A stretch of 64,000 nt of DNA from Streptomyces panaciradicis (GCF_023516615.1 NZ_JAMGBF010000036.1:62001-126000); one strand, 5' to 3'. Counted from the stretch's first letter, positions 1-9,452 are shown. Translations and numbers: made by a program. Notes: generated from the letters alone by a model not told the origin.

Positions 1-2
1 AG

Positions 3-1142
3 CGCGAGGTCGTCCTGCGGCCGCCCTCTCTCGTCGTCGGCGTCGGCGCCTCCAAGGGCGCGCCGGTCGAGGAGGTCCTGGAGCTCGTGGAGGGCGCGCT
101 GCGGGACGCGGGCCTCTCCCCCGCCTCGCTCGCCGAACTGGCCACCGTCGACGCCAAGGCCGACGAGCCGGGGATCGTGCGGGCGACCGAGCGGCTGGGC
201 GTGCCCCTGGTGACGTACCCGGCCGAGGAGCTGGCGGCGGTCGACGTGCCCAACCCCTCCGAGGCGCCCCTCGCCGCGGTCGGCACGCCGTCGGTCGCCG
301 AGGCGGCGGCCCTCGTGGGCGGAGGCGAACTCCTCGTCCCCAAGCGGAAGTCCGCGGCGAGCCCCGCCATGGCGACCTGCGCGGTCGTACGGCGGCCCGC
401 GCGCGGCCGGCTCGCGGTGGTGGGGCTCGGCCCCGGCGCCCGCGACCTGCTCACCCCGCGCGCCGAGGCCGAGCTGCGGCGCGCCTCCGTGCTCGTCGGG
501 CTCGACCAGTACGTCGACCAGATCCGCGACCTGCTGCGGCCCGGCACCCGGGTCCTGGAGTCGGGGCTGGGCGCGGAGGAGGAGCGGGCCCGCACCGCGG
601 TCGCCGAGGCCCGCAAGGGGCAGGCCGTCGCACTGATCGGCAGCGGCGACGCGGGCGTGTACGCCATGGCCTCGCCCGCGCTGGCCGAGGCGTCGGACGA
701 CATCGACGTGGTCGGCGTGCCCGGCGTCACCGCCGCGCTCGCCGCCGGGGCGCTCCTCGGGGCACCCCTCGGCCACGACCACGTGTCCATCAGCCTCTCC
801 GACCTGCACACCCCCTGGGAGGTCATCGAGCGGCGGGTGCGCGCGGCGGCCGAGGCGGACCTCGTGGTCACCTTCTACAACCCCCGTTCCCGCGGCCGGG
901 ACTGGCAGCTGCCGAAGGCGCTGGCGATCCTCGCCGGGCACCGCGAGCCGGCGACGCCGGTCGGTGTCGTACGCAACGCCTCCCGCCCCGACGAGTCCGC
1001 CCGGGTGACGACGCTCGCCGAGCTCGACCCGGCGACGGTCGACATGATGACGGTCGTGACCGTGGGCAACACGGCGACCCGCGAGATCGCGGGACGCATG
1101 GTGACGCCGCGCGGCTACCGCTGGCAGGAGGAGCCGAAGTGA
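3..1142 (+). CDS. cobJ: CbiG-CobJ fusion, precorrin-3B C17-methyltransferase (5' end outside window)
   Basis: The frame is open from the first complete codon at position 3, so the gene begins before the window; the GTG at 87 is an internal codon. The first ~110 residues (VVGVGASKGAPVEEV, then a PSEAPLAAVGTPSVAEAAAL stretch) match the C-terminal domain of CbiG/cobalamin biosynthesis protein G. The rest is a tetrapyrrole methylase with the SAM-binding VGLGPGARDLLTPRA motif and the family's FYNPRSRGRDWQL and GNTATREI signatures. CobJ methylates C17 and contracts the corrin ring; CbiG opens the delta-lactone. Fusion of the two is known in actinobacteria. The stop overlaps the cobH start (GTGA), so the two are translationally coupled. 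Confidence 0.92.
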   Translation, partial: REVVLRPPSLVVGVGASKGAPVEEVLELVEGALRDAGLSPASLAELATVDAKADEPGIVRATERLGVPLVTYPAEELAAVDVPNPSEAPLAAVGTPSVAEAAALVGGGELLVPKRKSAASPAMATCAVVRRPARGRLAVVGLGPGARDLLTPRAEAELRRASVLVGLDQYVDQIRDLLRPGTRVLESGLGAEEERARTAVAEARKGQAVALIGSGDAGVYAMASPALAEASDDIDVVGVPGVTAALAAGALLGAPLGHDHVSISLSDLHTPWEVIERRVRAAAEADLVVTFYNPRSRGRDWQLPKALAILAGHREPATPVGVVRNASRPDESARVTTLAELDPATVDMMTVVTVGNTATREIAGRMVTPRGYRWQEEPK

Positions 1143-1729
1143 ACCGTGTGATCCACCCGATCGAGGTGGAGTCCTACCGGCGGATGCGGGCCCGCCTGGA
1201 CACCTCGCACCTCCCGCCGCTGACCCGGGCCGTGGTCGAGCGCGTCGTCCACTCGGCCGCCGACCTCGACTACGCCGGCGATCTCGTCATGGACGAGGGC
1301 GAGTTGGCGAAGGCGCACGCGGCGCTGCACGCCGGCGCTCCGGTGGTCGTCGACGTCGAGATGGTGGCGGCCGGGATCACCCGGCGCGAGACCGTGTGCC
1401 GGCTGAAGGACGCGGTCGCCGGGCCGGGGCTGACCCGCTCGGCGCACGCGGTCCGGCTCGCCCACGAGCAGGTCGGCCCGGGCGCGATCTGGGTGATCGG
1501 CAACGCGCCGACCGCGCTGGAGGAACTGCTGACACTGGACGCCGACCCGGCGCTCGTCATCGGACTGCCCGTCGGCTTCGTCGGCGCGGTCGAGTCCAAG
1601 GCCGCGCTGCGCGCGAGCGGGCTGCCCGCCGTGAGCAACGTGTCCGAGAAGGGCGGTTCGGCGGTCGCCTCCGCCGCGCTCAACGCCCTGCTGTACCACC
1701 CCACTTCACCGTCCGAGGAGACATCGTGA
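1139..1729 (+). CDS. cobH: Precorrin-8X methylmutase
   Basis: A 196-residue protein of the CobH/CbiC family, the usual length. It moves the C11 methyl group to C12 to give hydrogenobyrinic (or cobyrinic) acid in cobalamin synthesis. Visible family features are the N-terminal IHPIEVESYRRM, the VHSAADLDYAGDLV segment around the catalytic histidine, the VVVDVEMVAAGI core, and the GLPVGFVGAVESK loop near the end. The GTG start at 1139 overlaps the preceding TGA, and its own TGA at 1727-1729 overlaps the next GTG start. It is therefore a middle gene of a tightly coupled cob operon. Confidence 0.95.
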   Translation: MNRVIHPIEVESYRRMRARLDTSHLPPLTRAVVERVVHSAADLDYAGDLVMDEGELAKAHAALHAGAPVVVDVEMVAAGITRRETVCRLKDAVAGPGLTRSAHAVRLAHEQVGPGAIWVIGNAPTALEELLTLDADPALVIGLPVGFVGAVESKAALRASGLPAVSNVSEKGGSAVASAALNALLYHPTSPSEETS

Positions 1730-2649
1730 CCACCCCGCCGCCCGCCCTGCTCATCGCCGGCCACGGCACCCGGGACGAGGCCGGGGCCGAGGCGTTCCGC
1801 GACTTCGTGCGGGAGCTCGGCCGCCGCCACCCCGAACTGCCCGTCGCCGGCGGCTTCATCGAGCTGTCGCCGCCGCCGCTGGGCGACGCGGTCGCCGACC
1901 TGGTGGAGCGCGGTGTGCGCCGGTTCGCCGCCGTCCCGCTGATGCTGGTGTCCGCCGGGCACGCCAAGGGGGACATCCCGGCGGCGCTGTCCCGCGAGAA
2001 GGAACGGCACCCGGGGATCTCGTACACCTACGGCCGCCCCCTGGGCCCGCACCCGGCGCTGCTGGCGGTCCTGGAGCGGCGGCTGGACGAGGCGCTGGGC
2101 GGTCCGAGCAGCCCCGAGGAGCGGGCGGACGTCACCGTGCTGCTGGTCGGGCGCGGCTCCACCGACCCCGACGCCAACGCCGAGGTGCACAAGGCGGCCC
2201 GGCTGCTGTGGGAGGGCCGCGGCTACGCGGGTGTGGAGACGGCGTTCGTGTCGCTGGCGGCGCCGGACGTGCCCAGCGGCCTCGACCGGTGCCTGAAGCT
2301 CGGGGCGCGACGGATCGTCGTGCTGCCCTACTTCCTGTTCACCGGCATCCTGCCGGACCGGGTGAAGGAGCAGACCGGGGCCTGGGCGGCCGCGCACCCG
2401 GAGACGGAGGTGCTCTCGGCCGAGGTCATCGGCCCGGAGCCGGAGCTCCTCGACCTCGTCATGGAGCGGTACCGGGAGGCCGTGCGGGGCGATCTGCGCA
2501 TGAACTGCGACTCGTGCGTGTACCGCATCGCACTGCCCGGCTTCGAGGACAAGGTCGGGCAGCCGCAGCAGCCGCACTTCCACCCGGACGACGACGGCCA
2601 CCATCACCACCACGGGCACCCTCACGGCGGACACGCCCATGCCCACTGA
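1726..2649 (+). CDS. cbiX: Sirohydrochlorin cobaltochelatase, long CbiX type with His-rich tail
   Basis: A 307-residue protein with two halves of the CbiX/SirB fold: LLIAGHGTRDEAG near the N terminus and VLLVGRGSTDPDANAE at mid-protein. It inserts cobalt into sirohydrochlorin early in cobalamin synthesis. After the chelatase domains comes an MxCxxC motif (MNCDSC), then a C-terminal stretch of about 25 residues that is mostly His, Asp and Gly. Long CbiX proteins such as that of Bacillus megaterium are known for an MxCxxC iron-sulfur site and a histidine-rich region. The GTG start at 1726 overlaps the cobH stop by four bases. The last 11 bases overlap the next gene. Confidence 0.9.
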   Translation: MTTPPPALLIAGHGTRDEAGAEAFRDFVRELGRRHPELPVAGGFIELSPPPLGDAVADLVERGVRRFAAVPLMLVSAGHAKGDIPAALSREKERHPGISYTYGRPLGPHPALLAVLERRLDEALGGPSSPEERADVTVLLVGRGSTDPDANAEVHKAARLLWEGRGYAGVETAFVSLAAPDVPSGLDRCLKLGARRIVVLPYFLFTGILPDRVKEQTGAWAAAHPETEVLSAEVIGPEPELLDLVMERYREAVRGDLRMNCDSCVYRIALPGFEDKVGQPQQPHFHPDDDGHHHHHGHPHGGHAHAH

Positions 2650-3709
2650 GGACGGCACCGGGCACGATCTGCGGCACCACGGCGACGCCGAGGTGCGCGA
2701 CGGCGGGGCCGCGCTGGTCGACCTCGCCGTCAACGTCCGCGCGGACACGCCCCCGGCCTGGCTGCGGGAGCGGATCGCCGGGTCGCTGGACTCGCTCGCG
2801 GCCTACCCCGACGGGCGGGCCGCCCGGGCGGCGGTGGCGGCCCGGCACGGGCTGCCGGTGGAGCGGGTGCTGCTCACCGCGGGCGCCGCGGAGGCGTTCG
2901 TGCTGCTGGCGCGCGCCCTGAAGGTGCGCCGGCCCGTCGTGGTGCACCCGCAGTTCACCGAGCCGGAGGCGGCGCTGCGGGACGCCGGGCACACGGTGGA
3001 CCGGGTGCTGCTGCGCGAGGAGGACGGCTTCCGGCTCGATCCGGCCGCCGTCCCCGAGGACGCCGACCTGGTCGTGATCGGCAACCCGACCAACCCCACG
3101 TCGGTCCTCCACCCGGCCGCCTCCGTCGCCGCGCTCGCCCGCCCCGGGCGGACGCTGGTGGTGGACGAGGCGTTCATGGACGCGGTGCCGGGCGAGCGGG
3201 AGGCGCTGGCCGGCCGGACGGACGTGCCCGGCCTCGTCGTCCTGCGCAGCCTCACCAAGACCTGGGGTCTGGCCGGGCTGCGGATCGGGTACGTCCTCGC
3301 CGCCCCGGAGACGATCGCCGACCTGGAGCGGGCGCAGCCGCTGTGGCCGGTCTCCACCCCCGCGCTTGCCGCCGCCGAGGTCTGTGTGGGCTCGCAGGCC
3401 CTCGCGGAGGCCGCCCACGCGGCCCACCGGATCGCCGCCGACCGGGCTCATCTCGTCGCGGGACTGCGCGAGTTCGCCGCGGACGGGCTGCGGGTGGCGG
3501 AGCCCGCCGAGGGCCCCTTCGTCCTCGTCCGGCTGCCGAGGGCGCGGGCCGTCCGCGGCCACCTGCGCGACCTGGGCTTCGCCGTACGACGGGGCGACAC
3601 CTTCCCGGGACTCGACGAGGAGTGGCTGCGCCTGGCGGTACGCGACCGGACCACGGTCAACTCCTTCCTCCAGGCCCTGGACCGCGCGATGACGCTGGCC
3701 GCTTCCTGA
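2639..3709 (+). CDS. cobC: CobC-like PLP-dependent aminotransferase/decarboxylase
   Basis: A 356-residue fold-type I PLP enzyme. GNPTNPTS, the VVDEAFMD aspartate and the PLP-lysine motif SLTKTWGLAGLRIGY are all present. It belongs to the Rv2231c/CobC subgroup, proposed to make or attach the aminopropanol part of the nucleotide loop (L-threonine-phosphate decarboxylase type). The start ATG at 2639 lies inside the end of cbiX, giving an 11-base overlap, so it is the last gene of the visible cob operon. Tandem hairpins follow from 3801. The exact reaction (decarboxylase or histidinol-phosphate-like transaminase) cannot be settled from sequence alone. Confidence 0.85.
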   Translation: MPTEDGTGHDLRHHGDAEVRDGGAALVDLAVNVRADTPPAWLRERIAGSLDSLAAYPDGRAARAAVAARHGLPVERVLLTAGAAEAFVLLARALKVRRPVVVHPQFTEPEAALRDAGHTVDRVLLREEDGFRLDPAAVPEDADLVVIGNPTNPTSVLHPAASVAALARPGRTLVVDEAFMDAVPGEREALAGRTDVPGLVVLRSLTKTWGLAGLRIGYVLAAPETIADLERAQPLWPVSTPALAAAEVCVGSQALAEAAHAAHRIAADRAHLVAGLREFAADGLRVAEPAEGPFVLVRLPRARAVRGHLRDLGFAVRRGDTFPGLDEEWLRLAVRDRTTVNSFLQALDRAMTLAAS

Positions 3710-3800
3710 GCCCCGGGCACGGCGGGCGCGCCGCATCGGCCGACTGTGGCGAGGAACGTCCGCGGCCTGCGAGTTCGGGACCGGGCCCCGGTGCCGGTGA

Positions 3801-3896
3801 GGCCGACCGCCTGCATGGTCCCGGAGGGCGGTCGGCCGACCAGTGAGCCCCACGGGGAACCGCCGAGATCAGCGACGGCGGCCCTTTCCCCGTGGG
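3801..3896. terminator. Two tandem hairpins between convergent genes
   Basis: The first hairpin has a perfect 11-bp stem (3801-3811 with 3827-3837). The second has an 11-bp outer stem (3849-3859 with 3886-3896) and an inner 6-bp CCGCCG/CGGCGG stem (3860-3865 with 3876-3881). They lie between the end of cobC and the end of the convergent LAETG-protein gene. The symmetry suggests a bidirectional terminator. Confidence 0.7.
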
Positions 3897-3918
3897 CCCG
3901 TTGAGGGACGGAGGCGGG

Positions 3919-4824
3919 TCAGCTCCTGCCGCGGCGGGCCAGTGCCAGCGCGCCGCCGCCCGCCAGGACCAGGGCGAGCGCCCCTCCGGCGACGTACGGC
4001 GTCATGGAACTGCCGCCGGTCTCCGCGAGGTTGGCCTCCTTGCCGGGCGCGCCCTGCGGCTCGACGTCGCCGGAGGGTGCCGTGCTCGGTTGCGCGGCCG
4101 CCGCGGCGGGGGCCTCGCAGGTCGCCTTCGCCAGGGTGAGAGTGCCCTCGACCTCGGCCACGTTGAGCTTCAACGGGTTGACGGAGACCTTCAGTTCCAG
4201 GGCGGTGGCCGCGGCCGTGCGCGAGGTGGTCTCCCTCCTGGACAGGTCCAGGCGCACCTCGCCGATGCCGGGTACCTTGACGTCGGTAGTACCGCCGGTG
4301 GTGACGGTGACCTTCTTACCGAGGACGGTGACCCCGCCGAGCAGGTTGGACTCGGCGACCGGGGCCTTGCCGGCCGCGCAGGTCGCCTTCGAGGTGACCT
4401 GACCGATCTCGACGAGGGACAGCAGGGGCAGCCCGGGGACGTGCAGCCTGGCGTGGGCGAGGTGGGTGTAGCCCTCGGCCTTCGCCGGGGTGACGGTCGC
4501 CTTCGCGGTCGCCACCTCGGCGGCCAGGACGCTGAACGGCTTGCCGCCGTTCACGCCGTCCAGGGTCGCGGTGAGCGCGGTCTTCTCGGCGCTCTGCGGC
4601 GCCTGGACCTCGTTGAGCGAGACCGCGAGGGGGACGTTCACGGTCTTGTTGAGCAGGGACACGTCGAGCCCGGTGCGCAGGACGACGGCGCTCGCGCGCC
4701 CCTGGTCGCCGGTGGCGTGCGCGGTGCCCGCGGCGGCGAGGGCCGTGGGACCGGCGGCCAGGGCCGTCGCCGTCGCGACGGTGGCGAGACGGCGTGCGGG
4801 CATGCGGAATTTCTTGCCGTTCAA
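3919..4824 (-). CDS. SCO1860-family LAETG-anchored surface protein
   Basis: A 301-residue secreted protein. An N-terminal Sec signal (basic MNGKKFRMPARR, then an Ala-rich core ending near AAGTAHA) is followed by a beta-rich extracellular domain with paired cysteines (SKATCAAGKA and LAKATCEA). The C terminus is a sortase signal: LAETG at about residues 266-270, a hydrophobic span and the positive tail ARRGRS. LAxTG is the motif of class E sortases in Streptomyces, so the protein is predicted to be covalently attached to peptidoglycan. Function is unknown. It follows the cob genes in convergent orientation, an arrangement I recall from S. coelicolor. Confidence 0.88.
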   Translation of the reverse strand: MNGKKFRMPARRLATVATATALAAGPTALAAAGTAHATGDQGRASAVVLRTGLDVSLLNKTVNVPLAVSLNEVQAPQSAEKTALTATLDGVNGGKPFSVLAAEVATAKATVTPAKAEGYTHLAHARLHVPGLPLLSLVEIGQVTSKATCAAGKAPVAESNLLGGVTVLGKKVTVTTGGTTDVKVPGIGEVRLDLSRRETTSRTAAATALELKVSVNPLKLNVAEVEGTLTLAKATCEAPAAAAAQPSTAPSGDVEPQGAPGKEANLAETGGSSMTPYVAGGALALVLAGGGALALARRGRS

Positions 4825-4878
4825 GGTGGGGACCCCTCAGAGAGACTTGCTCGGGACCCGCCAAGAATTACGCACTAC

Positions 4879-4913
4879 GGGTGAACTGGCGGCCGTCCGC
4901 CGCCAGTTCACCC
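4879..4913 (-). terminator. 15-bp perfect hairpin
   Basis: Positions 4879-4893 pair with 4899-4913 without mismatch around a 5-nt loop. It lies downstream of the amidohydrolase stop (4969) and upstream of the LAETG-protein start (4824) on the same strand. It probably ends amidohydrolase transcription and separates the two units. Confidence 0.65.
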
Positions 4914-4968
4914 CATCGTGCATTCGACGTGAATGTTTTCGAATCACCGGGCACAGGCGTTGCACGCG

Positions 4969-6060
4969 TCAGCCGACGACCCGCCCGTTCAGCACGATCC
5001 GCCGCGGGGCCGCCAGGACCCGTACGTCGGCCCGCGGATCGTCCTCGTACACGACGAGGTCCGCCGCCGCGCCCTCCTCCAGCCCCGGCCGGCCGAGCCA
5101 CTTCCGCGCCCCCCAGGTGGTGGCCGACAGGGCCTCGACGGCGGGGATGCCCGCGGTGACCAGCTCGGCGACCTCGCCCGCCACCAGACCGTGGGCGAGG
5201 TGGCCGCCCGCGTCGGTGCCGACGAACACCGGGATACCGGCGTCGTGGGCGGCGCGCACGGTGTCGTAGCGGCGCTCGTGCAGCCGGCGCATGTGCGCGG
5301 CCCACTCGGGGTACTTGCGCTCACCGCCGGCCGCGAGCTCGGGGAACGTGGCGATGTTGACGAGGGTGGGCACGATGGCGACGCCGCGCTCGGCGAAGAG
5401 CGGGATCAGGTCGTCGGTCAGTCCGGTGGCGTGCTCGATGCAGTCGATGCCGGCCTCGACCAGGTCCTTCAGGGAGTTCTCGGCGAAGCAGTGCGCGGTG
5501 ACGCGGGCGCCGAGCCGGTGGGCCTCGGCGATCGCGGCCTCGACGGCGTCCCGCGGCCAGCTGGGCGCCAGGTCGCCGAGGCCGCGGTCGATCCAGTCGC
5601 CGACCAGCTTGACCCAGCCGTCGCCGCGCCGGGCCTCCCGGGCGACGTACTCGACCAGGTCCTCCGGCTCGATCTCGTGGGCGTAGCCGCGCATGTAGCG
5701 GCCGGTGCGGGCGATGTGCCGGCCGGCCCGGACGATCTTCGGCAGGTCCTCGCGGTCGTCGACCCAGCGGGTGTCCGAGGGGGAGCCGGCGTCGCGGATG
5801 AGCAGGGTGCCCGCGTCCCGGTCGGTCAGGGCCTGCTTCTCGGCCACGCCCTCGGGCACCGGGCCGTGCGGGCCGAGCCCGACATGGCAGTGGGCGTCGA
5901 CGAGCCCGGGCAGGGCCCAGCCCTCGACGGTCCTCACGTCGCGGGCGCCCGCGGGACGGTCGTAGGAGATCCGGCCGTCGATCACCCACAGTTCGTCCCG
6001 GACGTCCTCGGCCCCGGCCAGGATCCGGCCCTTCACGTGCAGCACCGCGTGTTCGCTCAT
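4969..6060 (-). CDS. Amidohydrolase family protein (imidazolonepropionase/prolidase-like)
   Basis: A protein of about 363 residues with the amidohydrolase metal ligands: VDAHCHVG after strand one, a carboxylated-lysine candidate in WVKLVGDW, ARVTAHCF and CIEHATG histidines, and the catalytic FVGTDAGG aspartate. It most resembles the cytosolic dipeptidase/imidazolonepropionase-like group acting on cyclic amides or dipeptides; the substrate is not predictable. I chose the ATG at 6060 because AAGG sits 8 nt upstream; a GTG at 6069 is an alternative. It is 24 bp downstream of the PIG-L gene on the same strand, so the two may be co-transcribed. Confidence 0.85.
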   Translation of the reverse strand: MSEHAVLHVKGRILAGAEDVRDELWVIDGRISYDRPAGARDVRTVEGWALPGLVDAHCHVGLGPHGPVPEGVAEKQALTDRDAGTLLIRDAGSPSDTRWVDDREDLPKIVRAGRHIARTGRYMRGYAHEIEPEDLVEYVAREARRGDGWVKLVGDWIDRGLGDLAPSWPRDAVEAAIAEAHRLGARVTAHCFAENSLKDLVEAGIDCIEHATGLTDDLIPLFAERGVAIVPTLVNIATFPELAAGGERKYPEWAAHMRRLHERRYDTVRAAHDAGIPVFVGTDAGGHLAHGLVAGEVAELVTAGIPAVEALSATTWGARKWLGRPGLEEGAAADLVVYEDDPRADVRVLAAPRRIVLNGRVVG

Positions 6061-6084
6061 GCCCCGCACCTTAGGCGGTGGCCG

Positions 6085-6876
6085 TCACCGCTCCCAGGGC
6101 GGCGGCCCCACGAAGGCCAGGGTGTACACGTCGAACAGGACGGCGGCCTCGACGCCGAGCGCGGGGCCGCCCTGGCGGGCCAGCCAGGTCAGGAAGGGCC
6201 GCGGCTCGAAGGCCGCCGCGCCGAGGCCCTTGGTGTACTCGGCGTGGGCGGCCAGGGAGGCGATGCCCCGCTCCAGCGGCTCACCGGAGACGTCCACGCC
6301 GTGGGTGGGGCGCTCGGCGCCGGCGAAGCACACGCAGCGGACACCGCCCCAGGGTTCGAGGCCCTCGTCGGCGAGTTCGGGGAAGATCCACCGGTTGCCC
6401 GCGTCCCGGGCCGCGTCGAGCGCGGCGAGGCCCACCGCGCGGTGGTCGGCCTGGTTGACCATGCCGCCGATCATGCGCACGGTACGGGCGCCGGTGACCA
6501 GCACCTCGGGCCGGTGCCGGCGGATCGAGCGGACGATGTCGCGGCGCAGGGCGGGGCCGTACTCGACGGTCCCGTCCCGGTGGTCGAGGAACTCGACCGT
6601 CTCCACGCCCACCTCGCGGGCCCCGGCCCGCTCCTCCGCCTCACGCAGCGGCCCCGCCTCGTCGGGGTGGAGTCCGTCGATGCCCGCCTCGCCTCGGGTG
6701 GCCAGCAGGTACGTCACCCGCTTGCCGTGCGCGGTCCAGCGGGCCACGGCCGACGCGGTGCCGTACTCGATGTCGTCCGGGTGGGCGGCCACGGCCAGGC
6801 AGCGCTCCCAGTCCTCCGGCAGGGCGGGCAGGGGCGTGCCGGGGCCGAGGCCGGCCGGCTCGTCGTGAGTCGTCAT
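6085..6876 (-). CDS. PIG-L family deacetylase
   Basis: A 263-residue protein with the LmbE/PIG-L zinc motif AAHPDDIEYG at about residues 30-39 and the later NQADHRAVG histidine. Family members (MshB, Mca, PIG-L) remove N-acetyl or amide groups from glucosamine-containing small molecules. No residue visible here identifies the substrate. MshB and Mca are normally longer (about 290-300 residues) and carry different signatures, so this is a paralogue rather than the mycothiol enzyme. It precedes the amidohydrolase; the two hydrolases may act on the same amide substrate (inference). Confidence 0.85.
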   Translation of the reverse strand: MTTHDEPAGLGPGTPLPALPEDWERCLAVAAHPDDIEYGTASAVARWTAHGKRVTYLLATRGEAGIDGLHPDEAGPLREAEERAGAREVGVETVEFLDHRDGTVEYGPALRRDIVRSIRRHRPEVLVTGARTVRMIGGMVNQADHRAVGLAALDAARDAGNRWIFPELADEGLEPWGGVRCVCFAGAERPTHGVDVSGEPLERGIASLAAHAEYTKGLGAAAFEPRPFLTWLARQGGPALGVEAAVLFDVYTLAFVGPPPWER

Positions 6877-6946
6877 GGCCCGAATGATGGCGGTTCCGGC
6901 CGTGTGGGCGACAGAGGAATGTATGTCCCCGTTTCGTACGCCCGTG

Positions 6947-7756
6947 TCAGCCGCTGCCGCCCACCTGGTCCGAGGTCTCCTCCTCGACCTGCGCCATCGC
7001 GGGATCGAGCAGCCGGGCGAGGAAGTGCCGGGTGCGCTCGTGGCGCGGGGCGCCGATGACCTGTTCGGGGCTGCCGTCCTCGACGATCACCCCGCCGTCC
7101 ATGAAGACGACCCGGTCGGCGACCTCGCGGGCGAACGTCATCTCGTGGGTGACGACCATCATGGTCATGCCCTCGTCGGCGAGCACGCGCATCACCGCGA
7201 GGACGTCGCCGACGAGTTCGGGGTCGAGAGCCGAGGTCGGCTCGTCGAAGAGCATCACCTCGGGGCCCATGGACAGCGACCGCGCGATCGCCACCCGCTG
7301 CTGCTGGCCGCCGGAGAGGGAGGCGGGATAGGCGTCCGCCTTCTCCGACAGTCCCACCCGCTCCAGGTTCTCGGCGGCGACCTTGGCTGCGGCCGCCTTG
7401 TCCCGGCGCAGCACCCGGCGCTGGGGCAGCGTGAGGTTCTCGGTGACCGTCAGGTGCGGGAAGAGGTTGAACTGCTGGAAGACCATGCCGATACGGCGGC
7501 GTACGGCGTCGATGTCGACGTCCGGGTCGGTGAGTTCGGTGCCGCCGACGAAGACCTGCCCCTTCGTCGGCTCCTCCAGGAGGTTCACGCACCGCAGCAG
7601 CGTCGACTTGCCGGAGCCGGAGGGGCCGATGACGCACACGACCTCGCCCTGGCGGATCTCCAGGTCGATGCCGCGCAGCACCTCGTTGTCGCCGAAGGAC
7701 TTGCGCAGGCCGCGGACCTCGATCTCCGGGCCGGCCGGGGCGGGCTGCTCGCTCAT
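6947..7756 (-). CDS. Polar amino acid ABC transporter ATP-binding protein
   Basis: A 269-residue ATPase with Walker [10 protein letters not shown] (residues 44-52), Q-loop FQQFNLFPH, signature [15 protein letters not shown], Walker [14 protein letters not shown] and switch histidine VVTHEM. This is the GlnQ/ArtP family that energises amino-acid uptake. The start is taken at 7756 because that ATG overlaps the permease TGA (ATGA); longer in-frame extensions run into the permease. It is the third gene of a binding protein-permease-ATPase operon. Confidence 0.95.
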   Translation of the reverse strand: MSEQPAPAGPEIEVRGLRKSFGDNEVLRGIDLEIRQGEVVCVIGPSGSGKSTLLRCVNLLEEPTKGQVFVGGTELTDPDVDIDAVRRRIGMVFQQFNLFPHLTVTENLTLPQRRVLRRDKAAAAKVAAENLERVGLSEKADAYPASLSGGQQQRVAIARSLSMGPEVMLFDEPTSALDPELVGDVLAVMRVLADEGMTMMVVTHEMTFAREVADRVVFMDGGVIVEDGSPEQVIGAPRHERTRHFLARLLDPAMAQVEEETSDQVGGSG

Positions 7757-8586
7757 TTGACGGCCTCCTGGGCCTTCGCCTCCATGCGGCGCACGACGAA
7801 GCCGAGCGGGATGGTCACCAGCAGGTAGCACAGGCCGGCGACGAGGATGGGCGTGGAGTTGGCGGTCGTACTGGCCAGGTCGCGGCCGTACTTGGACAGT
7901 TCGCGCTCCTCCAGGGTGACGCCGAGGAAGAGGACCAGCGAGGAGTCCTTGAAGAGCAGGACGAGTTCGTTGGTCAGCGGCGGGAGGATGATGCGGAACG
8001 CCTGCGGGACGATGATCGAGGTCATCGCGCGGGCGGGCGAGAAGCCCAGCGAACGGGCCGCCTCCATCTGCCCCTTGGGCACCGCCTGGATGCCGGCGCG
8101 GATGGTCTCGGCCATGTAGGCGGCGGCGACCAGGCCGAGCGCCAGGGCCACCTTGCCGTAGGTGCCGCCGACGATCTCCGTGCCCGGGAAGGCGAGGGGG
8201 ACGGCGACCCCGATGAAGATGAAGATCAGCAGGGCCGGCAGGCCGCGGAAGATCTCGATGTAGACGCCGGCGAGCCAGCGGTACGGCCCGACCGACGACA
8301 GCCGCATCAGGGCGATGACCATGCCCAGCGCCAGCCCCACGACGAAGCCGGACAGCGTGTACAGCACGGTGTTCTTCAGCGCCAGGGTGATGACGTCCGG
8401 GAACATCTGCTTGGCGATGCTGCCCTGCGCGAACTGGTTCTTCAGCCGCCCCCAGTCCGCCGAGACCGCGAAGGCGATCACGGCGGCGACGAAGACGACG
8501 TACTGCACTCCCCTCGACAGGCTGCGCTTCCGACGCCGGGTCAGCCCCTTCTTCTTCGGCTGGAGTCGTACGTCGGTGGCGGTCAT
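7753..8586 (-). CDS. Polar amino acid ABC transporter permease
   Basis: A 277-residue inner-membrane permease of the HisM/GlnP family. It has a basic cytoplasmic N terminus ([13 protein letters not shown]), about five to six membrane spans, and the EAA-type loop [20 protein letters not shown] that contacts the ATPase. The start at 8586 overlaps the binding-protein stop as ATGA, and its own stop overlaps the ATPase start. Only one permease is present, so it should act as a homodimer. Confidence 0.93.
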   Translation of the reverse strand: MTATDVRLQPKKKGLTRRRKRSLSRGVQYVVFVAAVIAFAVSADWGRLKNQFAQGSIAKQMFPDVITLALKNTVLYTLSGFVVGLALGMVIALMRLSSVGPYRWLAGVYIEIFRGLPALLIFIFIGVAVPLAFPGTEIVGGTYGKVALALGLVAAAYMAETIRAGIQAVPKGQMEAARSLGFSPARAMTSIIVPQAFRIILPPLTNELVLLFKDSSLVLFLGVTLEERELSKYGRDLASTTANSTPILVAGLCYLLVTIPLGFVVRRMEAKAQEAVK

Positions 8587-9434
8587 GAGGCGGACGGGGA
8601 GGCCGCGGCGGCGTCGTAGGGACCGATCCACTTCTCGTACAGCTTCTTGTACGTGCCGTCGGCCTTGGCGTTCTTGATCGCCTTGTTGACGGCGGCGAGC
8701 AGCTTGGTGTTGCCCTTCTTCACCGTGAAGCCGTACTGCTCACCGGTGTTGATCTGGCCGGCGAGCTTGAAGGCGTCCGCGTTGGCCTTGTCCTTCAGCC
8801 AGCCCTGGACGACGGGGTAGTCGATGACGACGGCCTTGACCTGGCCGGCGCGCAGACCGTTGAGGACGGCGTCGGAGGACTCGAAGGAGACCGGGTCGAA
8901 GCCCTGCTTCTTGGCGTAGTCCTCGCCCGTGGTCTGCGCCTGGGCGCCGAGCTTGACCTTCTTCGCCTTCGCGTCGGCGAGCGAGGTGATGCCGCTGTTC
9001 TTGCCGACGAGCAGGGCCTGGGTGGCGTCGAAGTACGGGTCGGAGAAGTCGACGTTCTTCTTGCGCTCGGCGGTGATGGTCATGCCGGCCGCGGCCAGGT
9101 CGCACTGGCCGGAGTTGAGGAAGGCGCCGGTCTTGAAGTTCTCGAAGGGCGTGTCGAGGATCTGCTGCTTGACGCCGAGGTCCTTGGCGACGAGGTCGAT
9201 CATCGACACGTCGAAGCCCTGCACCTTGCCGTCGATCTCCGACTGGAACGGCGGGTAGGGCAGATGGGTGCAGGTGGTGAGCTGACCGGCCTTGACGAGC
9301 TGGACCCCGCCGGCGGCGGTCTTGGTGCCGCTGCCGCCGCTGCCGCTGGAGGTGCAGGCGGCCACGAGCACCAGCCCGGCCGTGGCGGTGGTGGCGGCCA
9401 GGACGCGGGTCCGGCGGCCGGAGAACGTTGTCAC
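8583..9434 (-). CDS. Amino acid ABC transporter substrate-binding lipoprotein
   Basis: A 283-residue SBP_bac_3 protein. The N terminus is a lipoprotein signal with lipobox LVAAC (cysteine about residue 27), then a Ser/Gly linker and the binding fold ([40 protein letters not shown]). Such proteins bind polar amino acids at the outer face of the membrane. The GTG start at 9434 has a strong AGGAGG site 7 nt upstream and a consensus promoter further upstream. The C terminus is an Ala/Ser-rich tail. Confidence 0.93.
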   Translation of the reverse strand: MTTFSGRRTRVLAATTATAGLVLVAACTSSGSGGSGTKTAAGGVQLVKAGQLTTCTHLPYPPFQSEIDGKVQGFDVSMIDLVAKDLGVKQQILDTPFENFKTGAFLNSGQCDLAAAGMTITAERKKNVDFSDPYFDATQALLVGKNSGITSLADAKAKKVKLGAQAQTTGEDYAKKQGFDPVSFESSDAVLNGLRAGQVKAVVIDYPVVQGWLKDKANADAFKLAGQINTGEQYGFTVKKGNTKLLAAVNKAIKNAKADGTYKKLYEKWIGPYDAAAASPSAS

Positions 9435-9452
9435 GGGGTGGCCTCCTGTGTG

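Noticed and set aside
1..1000. Cobalamin riboswitch for the cob operon
   Set aside because: The visible cob genes are internal parts of an operon that starts outside the window; no leader sequence is included.
1270..2748. 492-codon open frame on the minus strand across the cob genes
   Set aside because: Antisense to cobH and cbiX, which are clearly recognisable; no family features.
4933..7059. 708-codon open frame on the plus strand
   Set aside because: It runs antisense across the amidohydrolase and PIG-L genes and has low-complexity Val/Gly/Arg composition; third-position GC supports the minus-strand genes.
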